DNA of 64,000 nucleotides from Pseudomonas fluorescens (GTDB taxonomy: Bacteria > Pseudomonadota > Gammaproteobacteria > Pseudomonadales > Pseudomonadaceae). Location: positions 24,818 through 88,817 of the forward strand of contig NZ_CABVHQ010000022.1 in assembly GCF_902497895.1 (NCBI RefSeq), read 5' to 3'. Within the stretch, counting starts at the first letter, position 1. Each line of letters begins with the position of its first letter. Below, piece after piece: positions 35,885-45,299 of the stretch. Made by a program: the position numbers and the translations under genes. The notes under the pieces were generated by a model. It was not told the origin of the DNA. It worked only from the letters and a program-made list of their open reading frames with translations, and searched no databases.

Positions 35885-36697
35885 TCAATCCAGAAATTCG
35901 GGGTTCTGCTTGCTCATCTGCGCGGCCATGGCCACCCGCAAATCGGTGGATTGCAGCATGGCGGCGTTCCAGGTAGCAATGTATTCCAGGCCGTCGTTAA
36001 TGCTGTGATCGCGCATGTAACTGATCATCTCTTTGGTTCCGGCAATCGCAATCGGCGATTTGCCGGCAATTTCCCAGGCGATGCTCATCACGCCGTCGAG
36101 CAGGCTGGCCGCATCCGGGTAGGTGCGGTTGACCAGGCCAATGCTACGCGCTTCTGCGGCTCCCAGGGTACGCCCGGTGTAAGCCAGTTCACGCAGCATG
36201 CCGTCGCCGATAATCCGTGGCAACCGTTGCAGGGTGCCGACGTCGGCAGCCATGCCCATGTCGATTTCCTTGATCGAGAATTGCGCATCTTCGCTGGCAT
36301 AACGCATGTCACAGGCGGCAATCAGATCGATAGCCCCGCCCAGACAGTAGCCCTGGATCGCGGCAAGCACCGGTTTGCGGCAGTTGTCGACAGCATTGAA
36401 GGACGCTTGCAGTTGCAGGATCTTGCGCCGCAACAGGCGCGCGTTGCGGCCGACGTCCTTACCCAGTTCATTGGCCACCGAGGCCAGCATCATCAGATCG
36501 ATACCGGAAGAGAAATGTTTGCCGGCCCCACTGAGCACCACTACCCGGACTTCATCGGTGTCGTCGATCCACTGGAAGATCTCGATGATTTCGCTCCAGA
36601 ACACCGCGTTCATCGAATTGATTTTTTCCGGACGGTTGATCTGCACATGGGCGATGTTGTCCGTCAGTTCGACGTGGAAGGCTTGGTAGTCGGACAT
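35885..36697 (-). CDS. Enoyl-CoA hydratase/isomerase family protein (dienoyl-CoA isomerase-like)
   Basis: A 270-residue crotonase. INRPEKINSMN at about 19-29, the oxyanion loop GAGKHFSSGIDLMML near 55-69 and the acidic region IKEIDMGMAADVGTLQRLP near 143-161 are typical of delta(3,5)-delta(2,4)-dienoyl-CoA isomerases: the Asp in EIDMG and the Asp in ADVGT fit the catalytic pair. It would help beta-oxidation of fatty acids with odd-positioned double bonds. It lies six bases upstream of the nudC start on the same strand side, and may be read with it. Confidence 0.85.
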   Translation of the reverse strand: MSDYQAFHVELTDNIAHVQINRPEKINSMNAVFWSEIIEIFQWIDDTDEVRVVVLSGAGKHFSSGIDLMMLASVANELGKDVGRNARLLRRKILQLQASFNAVDNCRKPVLAAIQGYCLGGAIDLIAACDMRYASEDAQFSIKEIDMGMAADVGTLQRLPRIIGDGMLRELAYTGRTLGAAEARSIGLVNRTYPDAASLLDGVMSIAWEIAGKSPIAIAGTKEMISYMRDHSINDGLEYIATWNAAMLQSTDLRVAMAAQMSKQNPEFLD

Positions 36698-36797
36698 GCA
36701 GTGATCCTTTACTGATCTTTAATGAAGGCAGAACTATAACAAGGCATTGTGACTGGCCGTAAGCCAGTGCATTGGCCAAAAGCGGGACTGACTGATC

Positions 36798-36944
36798 CGT
36801 AGCAGCTGCCGAAGGCTGCGTTCGGACCGGGGTCGCGCTCGACCGAAGCGGTCGTAGTTCGGCTATTGCGCTCAGCCTGGAAAAACGCGGTGTATGATTT
36901 TACGACCGCTGCGCGCTCGAACGCAGCCTTCGGCAGCTGCTACG
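36798..36944. repeat. REP family I inverted pair
   Basis: GTAGCAGCTGCCGAAGGC and GCCTTCGGCAGCTGCTACG arms fill most of the divergent space between the crotonase and anti-sigma-like genes. Confidence 0.85.
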
Positions 36945-36998
36945 GGGTGATGCGCTGATTCTGCACTCAGTGCCCAGCCCCTCCACAGGAGAACGGCG

Positions 36999-37781
36999 AT
37001 GACCGATCAACCCTCGCGACCCGGGCCCTCGGATGAAGAGTTGGTGGCCTACCTCGATGGCCAATTGAGCAGCGAGGAGCGCCTGCGGATCGATTCCGCA
37101 CTGGCCAATGACGAAAGCCTGGAACAGCGGCTTGAGTGGCTGTCCAGCAGCGACATGCCGTACCAGAGCGCCTATGCGGACTCGCACGATCAGGTGCCCC
37201 GGAACCGACTGGCGACGAAGCTCACGGAGCCGGCTCCCGCTGCCAGCGCGCCATGGACCCGCCGCCGTTTCATCGGGACGGCGGCAGGTTTTCTGCTCGC
37301 CGGGATCGCCGCGGATCGGCTATACCTCGGCTGGCAGACCTCATCCCCCAAGGTTGCGACCCACTGGCGTAATCAGGTGGCCGACTCCATGGCCCTCTAC
37401 ACCCCGCAAACCCTGGAGCACCTGCCCGCCGACGAAGCCTCGCAGCGGGCGCAGCTGCAGACCATCGGCCAGCGCCTGGGCCTGACGCTGGAACCGGCGC
37501 AGCTGAAGCTCCCGAGGCCGGCACTCAAACGCGCACAACTGCTCGAACACAATGGCGTGCCGATTGCCCAGATAATCTATCTGGACCCCCTTCATGGGCC
37601 GCTGGCGCTGTGCATCACCCGCTCGACCGTAGGCAACCGCGAGCCGGCGCAGGAGCAACGGCGCGCAATGAATATCGTCTACTGGTCGGACATGGCCTAC
37701 GCCTACATGCTGATCGGGCGTAACCCGCCGTTGGAGATGGAGGCCATGGCGCAGTTGGTTAGAAGCAGGTTGAGTGTTTGA
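36999..37781 (+). CDS. Anti-sigma-factor-like membrane protein (orphan)
   Basis: A 260-residue protein. The N-terminal cytoplasmic part has DEELVAYLDGQLSSEERLRI (about residues 10-29), the start of many anti-sigma factors of ECF type, but not the zinc HxxxCxxC motif. A single membrane helix follows at about 91-107, introduced by TRRRFIG, which resembles a Tat motif. The rest should be periplasmic. No ECF sigma gene lies beside it in the window. The ATG follows CAGGAG. Confidence 0.75.
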   Translation: MTDQPSRPGPSDEELVAYLDGQLSSEERLRIDSALANDESLEQRLEWLSSSDMPYQSAYADSHDQVPRNRLATKLTEPAPAASAPWTRRRFIGTAAGFLLAGIAADRLYLGWQTSSPKVATHWRNQVADSMALYTPQTLEHLPADEASQRAQLQTIGQRLGLTLEPAQLKLPRPALKRAQLLEHNGVPIAQIIYLDPLHGPLALCITRSTVGNREPAQEQRRAMNIVYWSDMAYAYMLIGRNPPLEMEAMAQLVRSRLSV

Positions 37782-37809
37782 GCTCAGGCTTGAATCTCCA
37801 GGTAACCCG

Positions 37810-37895
37810 AAAAGATCGCAGCCTATCGGCAGCTCCTGCACCGACCGCGGAGTGAACGCAAATCCGTAGGAGCTGCCGCAGGCTGCGATCTTTTG
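37810..37895. repeat. REP family II inverted pair
   Basis: AAAAGATCGCAGCCTATCGG and CCGCAGGCTGCGATCTTTT arms lie between convergent genes. Confidence 0.85.
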
Positions 37896-37898
37896 GGT

Positions 37899-39200
37899 TC
37901 ACCCCGCCATCGGCAACCACAACCTGAACCGCGCCCCACCCAGCGGTGAAGCTTCTACCGTCAACGTTCCGCCTTGGGCTTCCAGCGCCCGGCGGCTGAT
38001 CGCCAGGCCGAGGCCGAAACCGCCGGTGGCGCGGTCGCGGCTGCGGTCGAGGCGGTAGAAGGGTTCGAAGATCCGTTCCCGTTCGTCGTCGGGAATGCCG
38101 ATGCCGTCGTCCTCGACCCAGATCTCACAGCCTTTCGAGCACACATGGACGCCGACCTGGATGCGCTTTTCGCAGTAGCGCATGGCATTGCGCAGCAGGT
38201 TCTGGATGGCGCGGGCGGTCAGCCGTGGATCAAGGACAAAGCGCTCGTACAGGCCATGCAGCAAGACATCGATGACGATGTGGGGGGATTGCAGCTCTTC
38301 GTCGACGCTACCCAGAATGCTGTCGATAAACTCATCGAGGGACACCTGCACCTGCTCCGGCACCCGTGCCGGGTTTTGCAGGCGGCTGTAGGACAGCAGT
38401 TCCAGCACCAGCTCATCCAGTTCGCGAATGTGCGCGACCAATCCCTGCAGGCGTTCGCGACTGGCCGTCGGCAAGTCGTCGGACAGCGCCAGCGCCAGGC
38501 CGAAGTCGAGCCGGGTCAGCGGCGTGCGCAATTCGTGGGACACCGCGTTGAGCAGGTCGCGCTGCTGGTTGAGCAGGTTTTCGATGTCGGCAGCCATGGT
38601 GTCGAAGACATGGGCCAGGCTGCCGATGTTGGAGCTTGGGGAAATCTGCGTGCGCTCGCTCAACTGGCCCTTGCCGAAGCGCTCGGCAGTGCCTTTCAAG
38701 CGCTCCAGATCGCGCCAGTGCGGGCGCAGCCAAATCAGCAGGCAGGCCAGCAACGCTGCGCCGATCAGCACGTTGATGCTCCAGTAGAGCAAGCTGACGT
38801 CCGCCGGATCCGGCGGAACAATCAGCTTGACCGCCAGCTGTTCATCCAGCGGCGCCACGGCGAGCGTGCGCCAGGCCCAGTCGCCCATGCGGATGACCTT
38901 CTCGCCACGCAGCAGGCGTTCGGTTTCATAGGCGCTGAAGCCTGGGTCGTCATTGCGTACCAGGACCACCTGCAGCGGCCGGAACTCCAGATCCAGTTCC
39001 GCCGCCAGGGCTGGCCATTGCGCGGCGGGCACCCCGTGAAACTGTTTGACGATCAGGTTCTGCAGGCCGCGGGACTGGTCGAGGTTGTAGTTCACAAAAC
39101 GCTCGTGAAAGACCTTGATCACCAGGTCGGGTATCAGATAGATCGCCGCACTGAAGGTGACGATGGTGATCAGGTACAGCCGGATGAGGATTCGCAGCAT
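37899..39200 (-). CDS. Sensor histidine kinase, RstB-like
   Basis: A 433-residue inner-membrane kinase. Membrane helices lie near residues 4-24 and 139-160 with a roughly 110-residue periplasmic domain between. HAMP follows: WLRPHWRDLERLKGTAERFG is strikingly like E. coli RstB. The H box is AVSHELRTPLTRLD. The N, G1 and G2 boxes follow in LLRNAMRY, VEDDGIGIP and GGFGLGLAIS. I chose the ATG at 39200 (MLRILIRL), 4 bases after the response regulator stop. It probably phosphorylates the regulator encoded just upstream; the stimulus is unknown. Confidence 0.88.
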   Translation of the reverse strand: MLRILIRLYLITIVTFSAAIYLIPDLVIKVFHERFVNYNLDQSRGLQNLIVKQFHGVPAAQWPALAAELDLEFRPLQVVLVRNDDPGFSAYETERLLRGEKVIRMGDWAWRTLAVAPLDEQLAVKLIVPPDPADVSLLYWSINVLIGAALLACLLIWLRPHWRDLERLKGTAERFGKGQLSERTQISPSSNIGSLAHVFDTMAADIENLLNQQRDLLNAVSHELRTPLTRLDFGLALALSDDLPTASRERLQGLVAHIRELDELVLELLSYSRLQNPARVPEQVQVSLDEFIDSILGSVDEELQSPHIVIDVLLHGLYERFVLDPRLTARAIQNLLRNAMRYCEKRIQVGVHVCSKGCEIWVEDDGIGIPDDERERIFEPFYRLDRSRDRATGGFGLGLAISRRALEAQGGTLTVEASPLGGARFRLWLPMAG

Positions 39201-39204
39201 CGGC

Positions 39205-39906
39205 TCAGCATTCCCACTCGGAACGACTGAACAGGTAGCCCCGGCCCCACACCGTCTTGATCTTGCGGGCTTCACCGGCGTGGTCGTCGAACTTGCGCCG
39301 CAGCTTGGAGATGGCCACGTCCACCGAGCGGTCGGTGCCGTTGAACTCGATGCCGCGCAGGCGTTGCAGAATCTGGTCGCGGCTCAGCACTTCGCCGGCG
39401 TGGCGGGCCAGCACCACCAGCAGGTTGTATTCCCCACTGGACAACTCCACCGGTCGTGCGCGCCAGGTCACGCTGCGTTCCGACAGGTCGATGCACAGGT
39501 TGCCGATGAGGATCCGGTCGCTGGCGGTTTGCGGTTCATTCAGACTGCTGCGGCGCAGCAAGGTGCGCACTCGCGCCAGCAATACCCGCGGCTCGCAGGG
39601 TTTGGTGACGTAGTCGTCGGCGCCCATTTCCAGGCCCAGGACTTGATCGTGACTGTCGTCACGGGCGGTGAGCATCAGGATCGGCAGGCTCGCCGAGTCG
39701 GCCCGCAGCAAGCGGCAGACTTGCAGGCCATCGAGGCCCGGCAGCATCAGGTCGAGGATCACCAGATCCGGCGGGTTCGAGCGGGCACGTTCGCGCACCT
39801 GGTCGCCCCGGTTGAGCACGCTGACGTGATAGCCGTTGCGTTCGAGGTAGCTGGCGATCAGTTCGCAAAGCGCGGAGTCGTCTTCGACCAGGAGGATGTT
39901 GGGCAT
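39205..39906 (-). CDS. OmpR/PhoB-family response regulator, RstA-like
   Basis: A 233-residue regulator with receiver domain (about 1-115: VEDD acidic pair, phospho-acceptor Asp in LVILDLMLPG, Lys in YVTKP) and a winged-helix DNA-binding domain (about 135-228) ending VWGRGYLFS. I chose the ATG at 39906, giving the standard MPNILLVEDD start, rather than one 18 bases upstream. It lies divergent from the RND pump operon, and direct repeats at 40151-40187 in front of that operon are candidate binding sites. Confidence 0.9.
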   Translation of the reverse strand: MPNILLVEDDSALCELIASYLERNGYHVSVLNRGDQVRERARSNPPDLVILDLMLPGLDGLQVCRLLRADSASLPILMLTARDDSHDQVLGLEMGADDYVTKPCEPRVLLARVRTLLRRSSLNEPQTASDRILIGNLCIDLSERSVTWRARPVELSSGEYNLLVVLARHAGEVLSRDQILQRLRGIEFNGTDRSVDVAISKLRRKFDDHAGEARKIKTVWGRGYLFSRSEWEC

Positions 39907-39952
39907 GGATTGATGTCTGTTCACTTAAAAAAGGCTAAGGGCAACGCTTACT

Positions 39953-40085
39953 CGTAGCAGCTGGCGAAGCCTGCGTTCGGCCGCGTAGCGGTCGTAAAAT
40001 CTGCAATCGCGTTTCTACAGGTAAATCACAGTTGTCGGGTTTACGACGGCTGCGCCGCCGAACGCAGGCTTCGCCAGCTGCTACG
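39953..40085. repeat. REP family I inverted pair
   Basis: Facing arms lie in the divergent space between the response regulator and the pump operon. Confidence 0.85.
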
Positions 40086-40150
40086 GGGAATGCGCCACCA
40101 GTAATCAAGCCGTCAAGGATATACGCGCGCGCACGCCCCTGAGCAAAACC

Positions 40151-40187
40151 TTCACACAATTTCACAGAGCCCCTACAAAGCTTCACC
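40151..40187. promoter_or_regulatory. Direct repeats, candidate OmpR-family regulator box
   Basis: TTCACA at 40151 and 40161 (10-bp period) and TTCACC at 40182 (two turns further) line up on one helix face, upstream of a TAGCAT -10-like element near 40209. The layout suits an OmpR-type dimer. Confidence 0.45.
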
Positions 40188-40240
40188 GCTAACCTCGGCG
40201 GCTGCCCGTAGCATGCCGGGGTCAATCGTGGGGTATTCAC

Positions 40241-41395
40241 ATGTCAAAGAACCTGTTCGCAAAGCCTGGCCTGATTGCACTGGCAGTGATGCTGAGCGCT
40301 TGCGACAAGGCCTCCATCGCCGAAGAACAGCCACCACTGGCCAGCGTCCGGATCGAGACCGTCCAGGCCCGGCCGCTGTCCATCAGCAGCGAATTGAGTG
40401 GGCGGATCGCCGCGCCACGCATGGCCGAAGTCCGTGCGCGAGTGGCCGGTGTGGTGCTGCAGCGCACTTTCAACGAAGGCACTGACGTCAAGCAAGGCGA
40501 CGTGCTGTTTCGCATCGACCCGGCACCGTTCAAGGCCGACCTCGACAGCGCCCGGGCCAGTCTGCGCAAGGCCGAGGCCAATGCGTTCCAGGCGCGCCTG
40601 CAGGAGCAGCGCTACGCCCAGTTGGTTGAAGGCAATGCCATCAGCGGCCAGGACTACGACAACGCCCGGGCCAGTGTCCGGCAGACCGCCGCTGATGTAG
40701 CGGCCAATCAGGCTGCGGTCCAGCGCGCCAGACTGAACCTGGGCTATGCCACGGTCACCGCGCCGATTTCCGGGCGCATTGGCCGAGCGCTGGTCACTGA
40801 AGGCGCCCTGGTCGGGCAGAACGAAACCACCCCGCTGGCGCTGATCCAGCAACTGGACCCGATCCACGCCGACCTGACCCAGTCGACCCGCGAACTCAAC
40901 GACCTGCGCCGGGCCTTCCGCGCCGGGCAGCTGCAGCAGGTCGGTCAGGATCAGGCCAAAGCCACCTTGATCCAGGACGACGGCAGCCTTTATCCGCTGC
41001 CGGGCAAACTACTGTTTGCCGACATCAGCGTCGACCCGGGCACCGGCCAGATCATCCTGCGCAGCGAGTTTCCCAATCCGGACCTCGACCTGCTGCCCGG
41101 CAGTTTCATCCGCGTGCGCCTGGAACAGGCGGTCAACCAGCAAGGCATCAGCGTGCCGCAACGGGCCATCCTGCGTGACAGCGCCGGTATCGCCCAGGTG
41201 CTGCTGGTGGACGCCGAGCAGCGGGTCAGCCAGCAGCCGGTGCAGCTGGCTTCGGTGCAGCAGGACCGCTGGATCGTCACCGACGGTTTGAAGCCCGGCG
41301 ACCGCATCGTCACCGAAGGCCTGCAGCACGCACGGCCCGGCGAGCAAGTGCAGATCGACGACAGCCCTCTTCCCATTGCCCAGGCTGCTCAGTAA
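40241..41395 (+). CDS. RND efflux periplasmic adaptor (membrane fusion protein)
   Basis: A 384-residue adaptor of AcrA/MexA type. It has a lipoprotein signal peptide ending in the lipobox LSAC with Cys21. Biotinyl-lipoyl and hairpin regions span about 60-200 (RVAGVVLQRTFNEGTDVKQGDVLFRID; ATVTAPISGRIGRALVTEG), then beta-barrel and membrane-proximal domains (VPQRAILRD; LKPGDRIVTEGLQ). It joins the inner-membrane pump encoded 12 bases downstream to an outer-membrane channel. No channel gene is in the window, so a shared OprM-type protein is likely. Confidence 0.92.
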   Translation: MSKNLFAKPGLIALAVMLSACDKASIAEEQPPLASVRIETVQARPLSISSELSGRIAAPRMAEVRARVAGVVLQRTFNEGTDVKQGDVLFRIDPAPFKADLDSARASLRKAEANAFQARLQEQRYAQLVEGNAISGQDYDNARASVRQTAADVAANQAAVQRARLNLGYATVTAPISGRIGRALVTEGALVGQNETTPLALIQQLDPIHADLTQSTRELNDLRRAFRAGQLQQVGQDQAKATLIQDDGSLYPLPGKLLFADISVDPGTGQIILRSEFPNPDLDLLPGSFIRVRLEQAVNQQGISVPQRAILRDSAGIAQVLLVDAEQRVSQQPVQLASVQQDRWIVTDGLKPGDRIVTEGLQHARPGEQVQIDDSPLPIAQAAQ

Positions 41396-41407
41396 ACAGG
41401 AAACCCC

Positions 41408-44400
41408 ATGCCGCAATTCTTTATCGACCGCCCGATCTTCGCCTGGGTGGTCGCGCTGTTCATCCTGCTGGCCGGCGCCCTGGCCATCCCGCAGTTGCCG
41501 GTAGCGCAGTACCCCAACGTCGCGCCGCCGAAAGTCGAAATCTACGCCACCTACCCCGGCGCTTCGGCGCAAACGGTGGACGAAGGTGTCGTCAGTCTGA
41601 TCGAGGAACAGCTCAACGGCGCTGACAACCTGCTGTATTTCGAATCCCAGAGCAGCCTCGGCAGCGCCACCATCACCGCGACCTTCCAGCCCGGCACTCA
41701 CCCGGAAATGGCTCAGGTCGACGTGCAGAACCGCCTCAAGGCAGTAGAGCCGCGCCTGCCGCAAGCAGTGACCCAGCAAGGCTTGCAAGTGGAGAAGGTC
41801 TCGGCCGGTTTCCTGTTGCTGATCACCCTGACCTCCAGTGACGGCAAATTCGACAACGTGGCGCTCAGCGACTACCTGGCGCGCAACGTGATGAACGAGA
41901 TCCGTCGTATCGAAGGCGTCGGCAAGGCGCAGCTGTATGGCGCCGAGCGGGCCATGCGCATCTGGATCGACCCGCAGAAGCTGGTGGGTTTCAACCTGAC
42001 CCCGGCCGATGTCAACGCAGCCATTGCGGCGCAGAACGCGCAGATTTCAGCCGGCAGCATCGGCGACCTGCCGACCCGCTCGACCCAGGAAATCACCGCG
42101 ACAGTGCTGGTCAAAGGCCAATTGTCGAGCCCCGAAGAGTTCGCCGACATCGTCCTGCGCGCTCATCCCGATGGCTCCACCGTGCGCATCGGCGATGTCG
42201 CCCGGGTCGAGATCGGCAGCCAGGAATACCAGTTCTCCACCCGTCTCAACGGCAAGCCATCGACTGCTGTCAGCGTCCAGCTGGCGCCGGGGGCCAATGC
42301 CCTGAGCACTGCGACCCTGGTCCGGGCGAAGATGGATGAGCTGGCGCAGTATTTCCCGGTCGGAGTGGAATACAAGATCCCTTACGACACTTCACCCTTC
42401 GTCAAAGTCTCGATCACCAAAGTGCTTTACACCCTGGGCGAAGCGATGCTGCTGGTGTTTGCGGTGATGTTCCTGTTCCTGCAGAACATCCGCTACACGC
42501 TGATCCCGACCCTGGTGGTGCCGGTGGCGCTGATGGGCACCTTCGCGACCATGCTCGCGCTGGGTTTCTCGATCAACGTGCTGACCATGTTCGGCATGGT
42601 CCTGGCCATCGGGATCCTGGTGGACGACGCCATTGTGGTGGTGGAGAACGTCGAGCGGATCATGGCCACCGAGGGCTTGTCGCCCAAGGAAGCGACGCGC
42701 AAGGCGATGAAGCAGATCACCGGGGCAATTATCGGCATCACCCTGGTGCTGGTGGCGGTGTTTATCCCGATGGCCTTCATGCCGGGTTCGGTGGGGGTGA
42801 TCTACCAGCAGTTCTCGTTGTCCATGGCCACCTCGATTCTGTTCTCGGCGTTCCTCGCCCTGACCTTGACCCCGGCCCTGTGCGCGACCCTGCTCAAACC
42901 GATTGCCCAGGGTGACCATCACGCCAGGGGCGGTTTCTTCGGCTGGTTCAACCGGCGCTTCGAGCAACTGAGCAACAGCTATCAGCGCGGGGTGGTCTAC
43001 GCGCTGAAACGCACCGGGCGTTACCTGCTGATCTACGTTGTGCTGCTGATCGGCCTGGGGCTGTGCTTCAGCCGCCTGCCCTCCTCGTTCCTGCCAGTAG
43101 AAGACCAGGGCTACACCATCACCGACATCCAGTTGCCACCAGGCGCGAGCAAGAACCGCACGGTGCAGGTGGTGGAACAGATCGAAGCGCACAACGCCAG
43201 CGAGCCCGGGGTGGGCGACAGCACGGTGATCCTCGGCTTCAGTTTTTCCGGCAGCGGGCAGAACGCGGCGCTGGCCTTTACCACGCTCAAGGACTGGTCG
43301 GAGCGCGGCAGTGACGACTCCGCCGCCTCGATCGCCGACCGGGCCAATATCGCCCTCAGCCAGATCAAGGACGCGGTGGCTTATGCCGTACTGCCGCCGC
43401 CAGTCGACGGTCTCGGCACCTCCAGCGGTTTCGAATTCCGCCTGCAAGACCGTGGCGGCGTCGGCCATGCCGCGCTGATGCAAGCGCGCACCGAACTGCT
43501 GGCAGCCGCCGAGAAGAGCCCGATCCTCGCCAATGTCCGCGAAAGCGCCCTGGCCGAGGCGCCGCAGGTGCAACTGGAAGTCGACCGCAAGCAGGCCAAC
43601 GCCTTGGGCATCGCCTTTGCCGATATTGGCAATGTGCTGTCCACCGCGGTGGGTTCGGCTTATATCAACGACTTCCCCAACCAGGGCCGGATGCAGCGGG
43701 TGGTGGTGCAGGCACAAGGCGATCAACGCAGCCAGGTGGCCGACTTGCTGAAGATGCATGTGCGCAACAACAGCGGGGAAATGGTGCCGTTGTCGGCCTT
43801 CGTCCAGGCCAAGTGGACCCAGGGCCCGGCGCAGTTGACCCGCTACAACGGCTACCCGGCCATCAGCATTTCCGGGGAGCCGGCGCCCGGCTACAGCACT
43901 GGCGAAGCGATGGCGGAAGTCCAGCGGCTGGTGGCGCAATTGCCCACGGGCCTGGGCCAGGAATGGACCGGGCTGTCGTTGCAGGAACGCCTTTCCGGCG
44001 CCCAGGCGCCGATCCTGCTCGGGCTGTCGCTGCTGATTGTGTTCCTGTGTCTGGCGGCGTTGTACGAGAGCTGGTCGATTCCCACTTCGGTGTTGCTGGT
44101 GGTGCCGCTGGGGGTGCTCGGCGCGGTGCTGGCCGTGACCCTGCGGGGGATGCCCAATGATGTGTTCTTCAAGGTCGGGCTGATCACCATCATCGGTCTG
44201 TCGGCGAAGAACGCGATCCTGATCATCGAGTTCGCCAAGAGCCTGTACGACGAAGGCCACGACCTGATCGACGCCACGGTGCAAGCCGCGCGCCTGCGAC
44301 TGCGTCCGATCGTCATGACCTCGCTGGCGTTCATCCTCGGGGTGGTGCCACTGGCGATTGCCACCGGCGCCAGTTCGGCGAGCCAGCAAGCCATCGGCAC

Positions 44401-44503
44401 CGGGGTTATCGGCGGAATGATCACCGCGACCATGGCGGTGGTGTTCGTGCCGGTGTTTTTTGTGGTGGTGATGAAGCTGGTCAAAGGTCGCCATAAAAGC
44501 TGA
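41408..44503 (+). CDS. RND multidrug efflux transporter (HAE1, AcrB/MexB-like)
   Basis: A 1031-residue pump with twelve membrane helices and two large periplasmic loops, the normal size for the class. The start FFIDRPIFAWVVALFI is the HAE1 signature. Proton-relay residues are seen in GILVDDAIVVVENVER (about 398-413). The second half ends in a typical GLSAKNAILIIEFAK block. Exact substrate and closest named pump cannot be told from sequence alone. It ends within 20 bases of a REP pair. Confidence 0.95.
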   Translation: MPQFFIDRPIFAWVVALFILLAGALAIPQLPVAQYPNVAPPKVEIYATYPGASAQTVDEGVVSLIEEQLNGADNLLYFESQSSLGSATITATFQPGTHPEMAQVDVQNRLKAVEPRLPQAVTQQGLQVEKVSAGFLLLITLTSSDGKFDNVALSDYLARNVMNEIRRIEGVGKAQLYGAERAMRIWIDPQKLVGFNLTPADVNAAIAAQNAQISAGSIGDLPTRSTQEITATVLVKGQLSSPEEFADIVLRAHPDGSTVRIGDVARVEIGSQEYQFSTRLNGKPSTAVSVQLAPGANALSTATLVRAKMDELAQYFPVGVEYKIPYDTSPFVKVSITKVLYTLGEAMLLVFAVMFLFLQNIRYTLIPTLVVPVALMGTFATMLALGFSINVLTMFGMVLAIGILVDDAIVVVENVERIMATEGLSPKEATRKAMKQITGAIIGITLVLVAVFIPMAFMPGSVGVIYQQFSLSMATSILFSAFLALTLTPALCATLLKPIAQGDHHARGGFFGWFNRRFEQLSNSYQRGVVYALKRTGRYLLIYVVLLIGLGLCFSRLPSSFLPVEDQGYTITDIQLPPGASKNRTVQVVEQIEAHNASEPGVGDSTVILGFSFSGSGQNAALAFTTLKDWSERGSDDSAASIADRANIALSQIKDAVAYAVLPPPVDGLGTSSGFEFRLQDRGGVGHAALMQARTELLAAAEKSPILANVRESALAEAPQVQLEVDRKQANALGIAFADIGNVLSTAVGSAYINDFPNQGRMQRVVVQAQGDQRSQVADLLKMHVRNNSGEMVPLSAFVQAKWTQGPAQLTRYNGYPAISISGEPAPGYSTGEAMAEVQRLVAQLPTGLGQEWTGLSLQERLSGAQAPILLGLSLLIVFLCLAALYESWSIPTSVLLVVPLGVLGAVLAVTLRGMPNDVFFKVGLITIIGLSAKNAILIIEFAKSLYDEGHDLIDATVQAARLRLRPIVMTSLAFILGVVPLAIATGASSASQQAIGTGVIGGMITATMAVVFVPVFFVVVMKLVKGRHKS

Positions 44504-44520
44504 CGGATCAACGCGGTCGG

Positions 44521-44604
44521 CGTAGGAGCTGCCGAAGGCTGCGATCTTTTGAAGGCATCCAAAATGCTGAAGATCAAAAGATCGCAGCCTGCGGCAGCTC
44601 CTAC
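44521..44604. repeat. REP family II inverted pair
   Basis: GTAGGAGCTGCCGAAGGC and GCAGCCTGCGGCAGCTCCTA arms lie downstream of the RND gene. Confidence 0.85.
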
Positions 44605-44657
44605 AAAAGCTTGGTTGCCTGCTATGGTGCGGTAAAGCCCTATCATATCGAGCCCCC

Positions 44658-45299
44658 ATGCCTCACCTCGCCCGCACCCACCCGCGCCTGACCGCCGCCG
44701 CCCTGCTCGGCGCGGCCGTCGGCATTCTGGTTCCGGCCGATGCGGTTATCAGCAAAATCCTTATCGGCTGGAATGCGGGGGTCTGGATCTACCTGATGCT
44801 AATGTTCTGGCTGACATTACGTTCGCAAGCCACTGATGTTAAACGAATTGCCGAGGTCGAAGACGAAAATGCCGGACTGGTGCTGTTAACGGTGAGCATT
44901 GCAGCAATCGCCAGCCTCGCCGCCATTACCTTCGAACTGGCTGGCAGCAAAGACCTGGACACCACCCACAAACTCCTGCGTTACGGCTTCACCGGTTTGA
45001 CGGTGATCGGCTCCTGGCTGCTGACCGGGGTGATCTTCAGCCTGCATTACGCGCGGCTTTTCTACACCTGGAATGGCCAGCAACCGGCACTGCGCTTTGC
45101 CGAAGGCGAGACCAATCCCGATTACTGGGACTTTCTGTATTTCTCCTTCACCGTCAGCGTCGCGGTGCAAACCGCGGATGTCGGGGTGGCCACCCGGGGA
45201 CTGCGCAAGATTGTGCTGGCGCAGTCGTTGATCGGGTTTGTGTTCAATACCGCGATATTGGGCTTCTCGATCAATATCGCGGCGGGGTTGTTTAGTTGA
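44658..45299 (+). CDS. DUF1345 membrane protein
   Basis: A 213-residue protein with five to six predicted membrane helices. The motif [24 protein letters not shown] (about 152-175) resembles the pore-helix region of two-helix potassium channels and is the conserved core of DUF1345. A channel-like role is possible but unproven. It overlaps the end of the convergent fibronectin-III gene by eight bases. Confidence 0.85.
   Translation: MPHLARTHPRLTAAALLGAAVGILVPADAVISKILIGWNAGVWIYLMLMFWLTLRSQATDVKRIAEVEDENAGLVLLTVSIAAIASLAAITFELAGSKDLDTTHKLLRYGFTGLTVIGSWLLTGVIFSLHYARLFYTWNGQQPALRFAEGETNPDYWDFLYFSFTVSVAVQTADVGVATRGLRKIVLAQSLIGFVFNTAILGFSINIAAGLFS

Noticed and set aside
42392..44659. Long open frame (755 codons) opposite the RND pump gene
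   Set aside because: His/Gln/Arg-rich shadow composition typical of the complement of a membrane protein gene.
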